Part shown: positions 7,562 to 14,810 of the stretch, piece after piece | Numbering within the stretch: the stretch's first letter is position 1 | Layout of the letters: every line of letters begins with the position of its first letter | From: Rhizobiaceae bacterium | GTDB taxonomy: Bacteria > Pseudomonadota > Alphaproteobacteria > Rhizobiales > Rhizobiaceae | DNA length: 64,000 bases | Direction of reading: 5' to 3' | Assembly (NCBI GenBank): GCA_017643495.1 | Contig: JAEPNK010000001.1 | Coordinates: 1,655,623-1,719,622 of the forward strand | The notes under the pieces: generated by a model | Told to the model about the DNA's origin: nothing | Seen by the model: only the letters and a program-made list of their open reading frames with translations | Database searches by the model: none | Position numbers and translations under genes: made by a program

Positions 7562-9124
7562 TCAGTTACGGGCAAAGCTTTCTACCGTTTTGATTGCGCC
7601 ATCCAGGGCTTCACCTTTTTCATCTTTCAGGGCCGCATCGCGTATGCGCGACAACCACTGCGATGCATCATTTCTTCCCTTGAGCAATTCAATCGAGGAA
7701 ATTGCCCTGTCGAACTTTGAAAGGCCGCGTGCATGCGTGTCGGAATATCCTTTTATCAGGCGGCGGCATTTCAGGATTTCGACAGCAAGGGAGTAATCTT
7801 CTGTTGCAGTTTTTTTACACAAATCCAGCCATTTTTTAAGATGCGCCTGCTCCAGAGCGTGCCTGTGTGACCGCCGTCGATAGGTTTTCAGTCCGCCCAG
7901 AATATACAGCATGATAAAATGGCGAAGGCTGTCAGATCGTAACCTCCGTCCACGATTGAACCAGCGATTAATCCTTGCCATCATTTTTGGGCTGGCTTCC
8001 CATCGGGCGCCGAGACGGGCGGGTAACATGCCGACAATTTCCTCGGCTCTTGGGTGCAGAAATTCTGTCACCTGAAGAAGCTTTCCGGAGCCTGCCTTCA
8101 TCTCGGTTCGAATGCGATCACCGCGGGCAGCACGGGTTTTCAAGTCTGCGACACGAATGACATCATCATACGCCATTGCATTGCTTATGTATTTTGCAGC
8201 TTCCCGTGCCAACTCCCATCCCTGTTCGGCGTTGTCCATTTGAACAAACGACTGCAAACGGGAAAAATACTCATGGCCATACTCGACGTCCATGAACTCG
8301 ACGACTTTGCGAAGCCCGGGCTCAGCAAGTTCTCGGACCTCGGAGGGCAGGTTGGTAATTTTCTGGAAAACGGAATCATAGGCTGCTTTTTGCTTCGTTG
8401 ATCCATTGACCTGGGCGTAAAGCTTGGTCTCTGGATCAGGCAGGATATTGTCACTGTCATCCGTTGTTCCGGTTCTGGTTTTCTCATAGGCAGCTCCAAA
8501 TGCCTTGAGACTGGCGTCAACGCCCTTGCCGCCTCTCTTGATTGCTTCCTCGAAGGCGGCACGATCGAAAGGTAGTGCGCCGGAACCTGCAAGCGCACCG
8601 AAAAGTGTTGCTGATATCACTGAGCCATTTTTCACGGCAAGCTGTTCCATGTCGAAACTGACCAGTCTGTCGGCGGCAATTTCAGCAGCCGCAAGTACTT
8701 CCCCAGCATCGGCGATTCCATCCCCTGGTACCATTTTTTCGGATACGGCAAGTGCCCTGTGGCTTGAAGCAATCAGCGTAGTGCGGTCGGGCGTAACAAA
8801 GCCCCGCATGATCGCCCGTCCGGCCTCCATCATTTCTGCGGCAATCAGAATGTCCACGTCACCGTTTGCCGGAGCAAGAGAAAAAACCGGAACCCCGTCA
8901 CCGGCTGGTGCCATCTCGACATAGTAGATTGTTGCCCCGGTACGCTGGGCCACCCCGGCAACACTTGTAGCCTGGCAAGAATACCCTTCATGGCGGGCCA
9001 GGCTTTCAATCCAGCCGGTCAACACACCGCCGCCCTGACCTCCGACAGCCATGACCGCAAGCTTGATCACACCATCAAGCGCACCGCTATTTAATGTCTC
9101 GGGGGTGTTCTGTGCCACGTTCAT
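7562..9124 (-). CDS. iorB: Indolepyruvate:ferredoxin oxidoreductase beta subunit, long form
   Basis: A 520-residue protein. The start at 9124 (MNVAQNTP) overlaps the iorA stop as ATGA and is preferred over an in-frame start 24 codons upstream inside iorA. The first 190 or so residues match the pyruvate ferredoxin oxidoreductase gamma/IorB domain (VMAVGGQGGGVLTGWIE, ATSVAGVAQRTGATIYYVE). The remaining 300 or so residues are an extra C-terminal domain like the one found in fused IorAB proteins of proteobacteria. With IorA it would convert aryl-2-oxo acids and CoA to aryl-acetyl-CoA and CO2 while reducing ferredoxin. Archaeal IorB is only about 200 residues, so the extension is notable. Confidence 0.85.
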   Translation of the reverse strand: MNVAQNTPETLNSGALDGVIKLAVMAVGGQGGGVLTGWIESLARHEGYSCQATSVAGVAQRTGATIYYVEMAPAGDGVPVFSLAPANGDVDILIAAEMMEAGRAIMRGFVTPDRTTLIASSHRALAVSEKMVPGDGIADAGEVLAAAEIAADRLVSFDMEQLAVKNGSVISATLFGALAGSGALPFDRAAFEEAIKRGGKGVDASLKAFGAAYEKTRTGTTDDSDNILPDPETKLYAQVNGSTKQKAAYDSVFQKITNLPSEVRELAEPGLRKVVEFMDVEYGHEYFSRLQSFVQMDNAEQGWELAREAAKYISNAMAYDDVIRVADLKTRAARGDRIRTEMKAGSGKLLQVTEFLHPRAEEIVGMLPARLGARWEASPKMMARINRWFNRGRRLRSDSLRHFIMLYILGGLKTYRRRSHRHALEQAHLKKWLDLCKKTATEDYSLAVEILKCRRLIKGYSDTHARGLSKFDRAISSIELLKGRNDASQWLSRIRDAALKDEKGEALDGAIKTVESFARN

Positions 9125-11268
9125 GATGCTGCTCCGAACGTGACTTGCTTGCGTGATCTTCGGTTTTGCAGCCAGGTAATCATCATTGACCGCCACTTGC
9201 CGATCATGCTTTCCCAGCTGGTCGGGTTGTGGATTACATCAGCCCTGTAAAAACTCGGGCAAAGAACGGCAGCATCGGCGACCTCACCACAATTGCCGCA
9301 ACCCACACAGGTCTGGTCAATTGACGCAACGGGATCGTCTCTCAATGGGTCATCCAAATGCTTCAGGGAAAGGGAAGGACAGCCTGAGAGCCGAATACAG
9401 GCATGGTCACCTGTGCAGATATCTTCATCCACGCCAAACCTCGGAGCCTCTACCCGGCGGCCTTCCTTGATGGCCAGATTGCGTTGGGGCTTCTCGCGGC
9501 GTTGACGGTTGAGCATGCATTCAGAAGACGCAACGATCACTTTGGGGCCATCGTAATCCGTGGTGAGCGCTTCACGGACAATGGCAGCCATTTTCGGCAC
9601 ATCATATGTCCGGTCAATCTGGCGGACCCATTTTACGCCAACCCCACGGACAGCATCACTGATCGGGTTGTTGGTAGCCTTGGTCGGATTGTCGGCCCTG
9701 CTTGAAAGCACATCCTGACCGCCAGTTGCAGCCGAATAAAAATTGTCGACGATAACAGCGACACTGTCTGACCGGTTGAAGACCATGTTACCAATCGAAC
9801 TCGACAAGCCGTTATGCCAGAAGCCGCCATCACCCAGAATGGAAATCGCCCGTTTGTCTCCGCCACCGTCAAAGGCTGCGTTTGATGCCGGGCCAAGGCC
9901 ATAACCCATTGTTGCTCCACCGATCTCGAAAGGGGGCAGGGATGCAAAAAGGTGGCATCCGATGTCACCGCTTATCTGGTGCTCACCGAGTTCTTCCTGA
10001 ACAATCTTGATGGCGGCAAAGATTGGGCGCTCGGGACAGCCTGTACAAAATCCCGGCGGTCGAATGGGTACTGTCTCTGATATGTCCGGAATTTGCGGCG
10101 CTTCCTGGTTGGGCGCGCGCACGGCACCAGGTAGTATTTCCGGCATTGTCTTCTTCAAAAAGGCCGTCAACCCGTCCAGCATTACCTGGCCGGTATATTC
10201 ACCTGCCATGGGAAAAACGTCTTTCCCGGAAAGACGCGTTTTCCTGTCGTTTTTGTAAAGCACCGCCCCGATTGCCTGCTCGATGAATTCCGGTTGTCCT
10301 TCTTCGATAATGAGAAGCGAGTCTTTGCCTTCAGAAAACTCCAGAACCTCGGAAGGGATCACGGGATAGGCTACGTTCATGACATAAAGTGGCACCTGGC
10401 TGTTGCCATAAAGGTCGGCAAGCCCCAGGCGCTGCAATGAACGGATAACGCTGTTGTACATCCCTCCCTGCACCACGATCCCTATTGGGTGGTTTTCCGG
10501 CCCAAACGTTTCGTTAAGCTTGTGTTCCCGGATGAATTTTTCAGCGGCAGGCCACCTGTTGTTGATTTTGTCGTGTTCGTGCATGAAGGACATCGGGGGC
10601 AGCACCACGCGATTGAAGTCCTTGCGCGGGCTGCTCAACGCATCATGTGTTGTCAATGCTGGCCGGACATTGTCGGACGTCTCGAATGTACCCGTAACGT
10701 GACATGCGCGTATCCTGACCATCAGCATCACAGGCGTATTGGATGCCTCGGATAATTCAAATCCCTTTTTGACAGAGGCAACGATCGAAGGAAGGTTTGG
10801 CCGGGGGTCAAGCAACCAGAACTGCGATTTCATGGCAAAGGCGTGACTGCGTTCCTGCATAATGGACGAGCCTTCGCCGTAATCTTCACCAACAATGACC
10901 AGCGCACCACCATTCACACCGGAAGAGGCGAGATTGGCCAGTGCATCCGATGCAACATTGACACCAACCGGTCCCTTGAAAGTAACGGCTCCCCGTATCG
11001 GATAATGGACTGAGGCGGCCAGCATGGCCGCTGCGGCGGCTTCGGAAGCATTTGCCTCATAACGAACGCCAAGCTCCGTGAGCAATTCCTCAGCATCAGC
11101 AAGCACGTCCATGAGATGTGATATGGGAGCACCCTGATAGCCACCGACATATCCGACACCGGATTCAAGCAATGCCTTGGTGATCGCCAGAATTCCCTCA
11201 CCGGTAAAGGTTTGTCCTTCGCCCAGCTTGAGATGTTCAACTTCCTTCTTGAATGATCTTTCTGCCAT
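9121..11268 (-). CDS. iorA: Indolepyruvate:ferredoxin oxidoreductase alpha subunit
   Basis: A 715-residue thiamine diphosphate enzyme subunit. An N-terminal pyrimidine-binding domain (GYQGAPISHLMDVL, then YEANASEAAAAAMLAAS) is followed by a TPP-binding domain with GDIGCHLF and ILGDGGFWHNGL. The C terminus is ferredoxin-like with two cysteine groups: CTGDHACIRLSGC and CVGCGNC...CP. It oxidatively decarboxylates aryl pyruvates and reduces ferredoxin in the cytoplasm. It starts 21 bases after the MarR gene and is co-transcribed with it and iorB. The exact 2-oxo acid is not decided by sequence; indolepyruvate or a modified form would fit the tryptophan genes nearby. Confidence 0.88.
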   Translation of the reverse strand: MAERSFKKEVEHLKLGEGQTFTGEGILAITKALLESGVGYVGGYQGAPISHLMDVLADAEELLTELGVRYEANASEAAAAAMLAASVHYPIRGAVTFKGPVGVNVASDALANLASSGVNGGALVIVGEDYGEGSSIMQERSHAFAMKSQFWLLDPRPNLPSIVASVKKGFELSEASNTPVMLMVRIRACHVTGTFETSDNVRPALTTHDALSSPRKDFNRVVLPPMSFMHEHDKINNRWPAAEKFIREHKLNETFGPENHPIGIVVQGGMYNSVIRSLQRLGLADLYGNSQVPLYVMNVAYPVIPSEVLEFSEGKDSLLIIEEGQPEFIEQAIGAVLYKNDRKTRLSGKDVFPMAGEYTGQVMLDGLTAFLKKTMPEILPGAVRAPNQEAPQIPDISETVPIRPPGFCTGCPERPIFAAIKIVQEELGEHQISGDIGCHLFASLPPFEIGGATMGYGLGPASNAAFDGGGDKRAISILGDGGFWHNGLSSSIGNMVFNRSDSVAVIVDNFYSAATGGQDVLSSRADNPTKATNNPISDAVRGVGVKWVRQIDRTYDVPKMAAIVREALTTDYDGPKVIVASSECMLNRQRREKPQRNLAIKEGRRVEAPRFGVDEDICTGDHACIRLSGCPSLSLKHLDDPLRDDPVASIDQTCVGCGNCGEVADAAVLCPSFYRADVIHNPTSWESMIGKWRSMMITWLQNRRSRKQVTFGAAS

Positions 11269-11289
11269 TTCCTGTTGTTTTCCTGTGTC

Positions 11290-11760
11290 TCAGAACTTGT
11301 GAATCCGGATGTTGTTCAGGATTTTTTGAAGGGTTGAGACGAATGTCTCACGTTCGGTTTCGCCGATACCTTCAAACATTGCATCACAACTCGCATGCAT
11401 GGCTGGCCAGATGGATTCAAATATCTCCCGCCCCCTGCTGGTAATTGATACACGGGTTGTGCGGCTGTCCGTGGTGTCTGGACAGCGAACAATGTGTCCT
11501 TCTTTCTCAAGGGCATCCAGCGTGCGTGAGAGCGTGGAGTTTTCAACGACGGAATAAACCGCGAGTTCTCCGGTTGTCGGACTTTCAATAACGGAAAGCA
11601 CCGCCAGTGTTCTCATTTTCGTGGTGGTCAGACCGTGGTGCAACATGGCATCCCGAACGTCAGAATTGTATCTGCCCATGATGCGGTTCATCAGATAGGT
11701 CGGAAAGTTTTCCAGACCGATTTGTTCAAGTGACCTGAGCACGGGTTTGTGCTGGTTCAT
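11290..11760 (-). CDS. MarR-family regulator of the ior operon
   Basis: A 156-residue winged-helix regulator with the MarR core: VIESPTTGELAVYSVVENSTLSRTLDALEKEGHIVRCPDTTDSRTTRVSIT. It is the first gene of a MarR-iorA-iorB unit on the minus strand. A perfect palindrome overlapping its own predicted -35 box (11815-11834) suggests autoregulation and control of iorAB. MarR proteins of catabolic loci commonly release DNA on binding an aromatic acid or its CoA ester; the ligand here is unknown. Confidence 0.82.
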   Translation of the reverse strand: MNQHKPVLRSLEQIGLENFPTYLMNRIMGRYNSDVRDAMLHHGLTTTKMRTLAVLSVIESPTTGELAVYSVVENSTLSRTLDALEKEGHIVRCPDTTDSRTTRVSITSRGREIFESIWPAMHASCDAMFEGIGETERETFVSTLQKILNNIRIHKF

Positions 11761-11801
11761 GTCGGTTTCGTCCGAATTGCTGCTAAATGCCTCTTGCCGG
11801 G

Positions 11802-11830
11802 ATACTAGGTAAAATTATTTGCATTTGCAA
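11802..11830 (-). promoter_or_regulatory. Candidate sigma-70 promoter of the MarR-iorAB operon
   Basis: On the minus strand a -35 box TTGCAA (11830-11825) is followed by a 17-base spacer and a -10 box TAGTAT (11807-11802), ending about 40 bases before the MarR start. The -35 lies inside the palindrome at 11815-11834. Read by eye only. Confidence 0.5.
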
Positions 11831-11834
11831 ATAA
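11815..11834. promoter_or_regulatory. Palindromic operator for the adjacent MarR regulator
   Basis: TTATTTGCA and TGCAAATAA form perfect 9-base arms around a 2-base centre, in an AT-rich gap between the second-listed QueG-like gene (stop at 11924) and the MarR gene. Symmetry, length and overlap with the -35 box fit a MarR dimer site. I did not find the same sequence at other promoters in the window, so it is probably local to iorAB. Confidence 0.6.
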
Positions 11835-11923
11835 AATGACAAAGGAAATGACAGGCTCCTGTGAGTTTCCCGGTGCCATGATCCAGCAAATGCTTGCTAA
11901 GGGCGGCCAATCGGTTGCTTATG

Positions 11924-12904
11924 TCAGATTGTACCAATCCAGCGTTTAGCCGTTCGATAGGCTGCAGGAAGCCTGTTGTCTTTCTCGGCCGCACTGTAGC
12001 TTTCAAGGCGAGTGGTTTTTTCGGGGCTGGTTTCAGGTATTTCGTCCAGTGCGTCCTGCAGCTTCTCGTAATCGCTGCCTACCGGGCATACATCCTGGCA
12101 GCGTCTACATCCGGTGACCACACCCGCCCCCCTAAGCATGGACTGCCATATGTAAAACTGCTCCTTGCTTCGCAGCATTTCTTTCTTTTTTTGCGGGTCG
12201 GGCTCGTCAATGATTTCCGACAAATGGTCGGCCAGGGCATGAAAGCCATGAGGGGAGCGAAACTTGTCGCAGGCCTGCCAGTCCCGTTCATAGTGACGGA
12301 CGGCATCAGCCGGGCAGGTTTGCAGGCATCTGCCGCATGAAGGGCCCTTGCAAAGCGCCTCATCCATCTTTTTGTCCGCTTCCAATGGGGCGGAGGTCAG
12401 CAGTGCCGTTAGCATGACACGCGGACCGTACTGTGGAGTTATCAGTTGTTCCGCCAGTCCCAGCGTTCCCAGCCCCGCTTCAACGGCCGCGTGCGTCAGG
12501 GACAGGATTGTTTGCATGTGCTGGTCAGGTTCGCCAAAATAGACCCAGGGGTCCACATGGGTTGGCGGAATGATCAGTGCAGGGTAACCTTGGTCCTCCA
12601 GCCACAAAACCAGTTCGAGAGAAATTGCTTCCAGTTCAGTGAGTGTAAGTTCGTCATTGTAATACTTGTGACGTTCATCAACGCGCGGGAGGCGTGTCGT
12701 GCCGATACTGTACCGTTTGGCAAGCACGATACAACGTTCACCATCGTGATCTGTAATGTCCCGTGGAGTTTGGGCGCCGGGAAAACTGGGTGGGAACTGC
12801 TCCATGATCGCGCCATCGGCAATGCCGACAAGGTCAGCGCCCAAACTGTGGGCTTTCTGCTTGAGGCGAGTTGCCGAGATTTGATGTTCATGCAGCATGG
12901 TCAT
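11924..12904 (-). CDS. QueG/reductive dehalogenase-superfamily Fe-S protein, tandem copy B
   Basis: A 326-residue soluble protein with the LGADLVGIA start, the central EAGLGTLGLAEQLITPQYGPRV motif of the superfamily, and cysteines for two 4Fe-4S clusters: C185-x4-C190-x2-C193-x3-CP and C266-x2-C269-x3-CP, with C212 a possible eighth ligand. Known members (epoxyqueuosine reductase, reductive dehalogenases) use cobalamin plus two clusters for reductive chemistry. The C-x4-C spacing and the motif differ from QueG itself. ATGA overlap with copy A shows tight coupling. The substrate is unknown; it may act as a heterodimer with copy A, or one copy may be structural. Confidence 0.75.
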   Translation of the reverse strand: MTMLHEHQISATRLKQKAHSLGADLVGIADGAIMEQFPPSFPGAQTPRDITDHDGERCIVLAKRYSIGTTRLPRVDERHKYYNDELTLTELEAISLELVLWLEDQGYPALIIPPTHVDPWVYFGEPDQHMQTILSLTHAAVEAGLGTLGLAEQLITPQYGPRVMLTALLTSAPLEADKKMDEALCKGPSCGRCLQTCPADAVRHYERDWQACDKFRSPHGFHALADHLSEIIDEPDPQKKKEMLRSKEQFYIWQSMLRGAGVVTGCRRCQDVCPVGSDYEKLQDALDEIPETSPEKTTRLESYSAAEKDNRLPAAYRTAKRWIGTI

Positions 12905-13953
12905 TGCCCGGTCTCCAGTTTGCTTGCCGTTTTCTTGTCCGATTCTGCACGCAGTTTTTGCTTCTTCTTGAACTCTTGCAGCTGCCTTGCAACCATTCCC
13001 TGGTAGCCCTCCTCGCCAACCCAGCGAATATTGTAATCAGAGAGTCCGGAACTTGTTTTACCGGATGCGCGGGCTTCCTTGAACCTTTTTCCCTTGGCAA
13101 CTTTTTCTTCTGTTCTTTCAGGTATCGCCTTTTGGGGCTTTGCAAGAAAAGCATGATAATCATTGCCAACCGGACAGACAGCCAGACAGCGTGGGCAGTC
13201 ACCAAATGAGCCGACCACACGCAACATGCCTTGCCAGAACCCAAACATGTCACGGCTGACAGAGAGTTGCTTTTTTCTCTCGCTGTTGCCGTCAATCATG
13301 GCCTCCCAGAGGGCCAGTGATGTCATGAAGCCAAACTCTTGTGCTGCTTTCGCGCAAGCGCGTTTGTTCAGATTGAAATGCTCAACCGCATTGGTTGGAC
13401 AGGAGTGAAGACATCGGGAGCAGGATTCGCCGATACAAACCTGCTCGGTTATCCGTTCGTCCGGTTGCAGTTCCAGCTCGGTCAGTATTCCGGTCAGATA
13501 GACGCGTGGGCCATACTCAGGTGTCAGGATGTTTACGTCTAGCCCTAGTGTTCCCAAACCAGCCTCGACACCAAGGTGTCTCGTCGACAATCTGCCATAA
13601 CTCGCCCGTTTGTAATCCCAGTCTGTTTCTTGGGCAGCCGTCGTGAAGCTTGGATATCCAAGGTCTTCCAGGTGACTGGCAATTTTTGCGGCAATGCGAT
13701 CCATGCGACGCAATACAAGCATGTCCATGTATTGGACTGCCGCGCCGGATTTTGAGCGGAAGACCGCAACAGGTATCCGGCTTGCTATGACGATAACGCT
13801 TTTGCAGTAAGGGGAAATGCGCTCAGGTGTTTGGGGGACGGAGGGGTCGGGTGGAAATGTGTTCAGGGTTTTGGCGCTTGCAATACCAACAAGGTCCGCA
13901 CCGAGGTCCTTGGCCAATCCCTTGACGAACTCAGAGCTGATGGGTTGATCCAT
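12901..13953 (-). CDS. QueG/reductive dehalogenase-superfamily Fe-S protein, tandem copy A
   Basis: A 350-residue paralogue of the next gene: LGADLVGIASAKTL at the N terminus, GVEAGLGTLGLDVNILTPEYGPRV in the middle, and cluster ligands C173-x4-C178-x2-C181-x3-CP and C253-x2-C256-x3-CP with C200 between. No signal or Tat peptide, so it is cytoplasmic, unlike respiratory reductive dehalogenases. The C terminus is lysine-rich. It starts 2 bases after the TetR stop, so TetR, copy A and copy B form one operon. A cobalamin cofactor is expected from the family but cannot be seen. The reaction is not known. Confidence 0.75.
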   Translation of the reverse strand: MDQPISSEFVKGLAKDLGADLVGIASAKTLNTFPPDPSVPQTPERISPYCKSVIVIASRIPVAVFRSKSGAAVQYMDMLVLRRMDRIAAKIASHLEDLGYPSFTTAAQETDWDYKRASYGRLSTRHLGVEAGLGTLGLDVNILTPEYGPRVYLTGILTELELQPDERITEQVCIGESCSRCLHSCPTNAVEHFNLNKRACAKAAQEFGFMTSLALWEAMIDGNSERKKQLSVSRDMFGFWQGMLRVVGSFGDCPRCLAVCPVGNDYHAFLAKPQKAIPERTEEKVAKGKRFKEARASGKTSSGLSDYNIRWVGEEGYQGMVARQLQEFKKKQKLRAESDKKTASKLETGQ

Positions 13954-13955
13954 GC

Positions 13956-14606
13956 CTAGTCCGCTTCCTGTTCTGGTGTGCCTTGTTCACCAGATGTTTG
14001 CAGCAAATCAGTTATCAGACTTTTCAGATACGCTTCATGGCGTTCATCAGCGGGATACTCTCCAAGGTAGGATTCAGCGATGATTGCCCTGTAGAAAAGA
14101 TGTGCCTTGCCTTTGGCTGCTTGCTTGTCGCCAATTTGTTCCTGGAACAGGCCGGTGAGAAACTCCAGCCGGTCGCAATCGACGCCTCGAACCACAGTCC
14201 TGACTTCATCATCCTTGAGAGCCCAGGAGCGGATTGCTGCATCATATCTGCCAAGCTTGCTTTGAAATATGGTGTCAACCAGTTCAAAGAGCCGCGTTTC
14301 TGTGCATCCCTCTTTTTGCCCTACATGGTCAAAAACCGCATCATTGAGTTCTGTTTTCCAGTAGTTCAATGCACAAATAAGCAAATCCCTCAGGTCGTTG
14401 AAGAACCAGTAAAAGCTTCCCTTGGATATGCCTATCTCGGATGCAAGCTTACCGATCCTGATCGTGTCAACACCATCCCTCCCGATGATTTCCAGTGCGC
14501 CGACAATCCATGCTTTTGCGCCATCACGTTCATTGCGGCTGTATTCCAGGTTCCCGTTGGGTTTGGGAGATTGGTGGGTTGTGGAATTGTCGTTTGCAAA
14601 TGCCAT
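13956..14606 (-). CDS. TetR-family regulator of the QueG-like pair
   Basis: A 216-residue TetR regulator. The helix-turn-helix is at about residues 35-80 (ALEIIGRDGVDTIRIGKLASEIGISKGSFYWFFNDLRDLL). The start at 14606 (MAFANDN) is preferred over an in-frame codon 17 residues upstream, since it keeps the promoter gap intact. It is first in the operon with the two QueG-like genes and divergent from the PaaK-like ligase. A palindrome at 14717-14738 in its upstream region recurs upstream of the glutaryl-CoA dehydrogenase, making it the best candidate regulator for both. Confidence 0.85.
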   Translation of the reverse strand: MAFANDNSTTHQSPKPNGNLEYSRNERDGAKAWIVGALEIIGRDGVDTIRIGKLASEIGISKGSFYWFFNDLRDLLICALNYWKTELNDAVFDHVGQKEGCTETRLFELVDTIFQSKLGRYDAAIRSWALKDDEVRTVVRGVDCDRLEFLTGLFQEQIGDKQAAKGKAHLFYRAIIAESYLGEYPADERHEAYLKSLITDLLQTSGEQGTPEQEAD

Positions 14607-14716
14607 GGTTCCCGGGCCTGCTGGTTTGTTACACTGGCCATTCCTGAAAGTGCGCAATCACTTGCAGACTGCCGGTAACAGGTGATTATCATGGATAAAT
14701 TGTTGGCAGCCCTTTT

Positions 14717-14738
14717 TCTATACGATATCGAACAGAAA
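14717..14738. promoter_or_regulatory. TetR-type operator, site 1 (TTCTATAC-N6-GAACAGAA)
   Basis: Left arm TTCTATAC, six-base spacer GATATC, right arm GAACAGAA (6 of 8 symmetric), with an inner perfect CGATATCG. It lies in the divergent gap between TetR (start 14606) and the PaaK-like ligase (start 14811). The same arms and spacing occur perfectly at 25604-25625. Confidence 0.6.
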
Positions 14739-14741
14739 ACT

Positions 14742-14753
14742 TCAAGCTTGAAA
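14742..14753. promoter_or_regulatory. TTCAAGCTTGAA palindrome, site 1
   Basis: A perfect 12-base palindrome four bases after the TetR-type operator and 57 bases before the PaaK-like ligase start. Copies with one or two changes occur upstream of the 2-aminobenzoyl-CoA monooxygenase (24169) and between the reductive dehalogenase-like and glutaryl-CoA dehydrogenase genes (25629, 25659). A likely binding site for a shared repressor, perhaps the MarR encoded at 20593-21081. Confidence 0.55.
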
Positions 14754-14810
14754 TAAAATTGGGGCGCTTGTATCGTTTAGAAAACCAAGGTGAGGAAGGG
14801 GTTCAGTCTG

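Noticed and set aside
11924-13953. Calling the tandem proteins QueG (epoxyqueuosine reductase)
   Set aside because: Two copies in a TetR-controlled catabolic operon, the C-x4-C spacing and the GLGTLGL motif differ from QueG, which is normally a single housekeeping gene.
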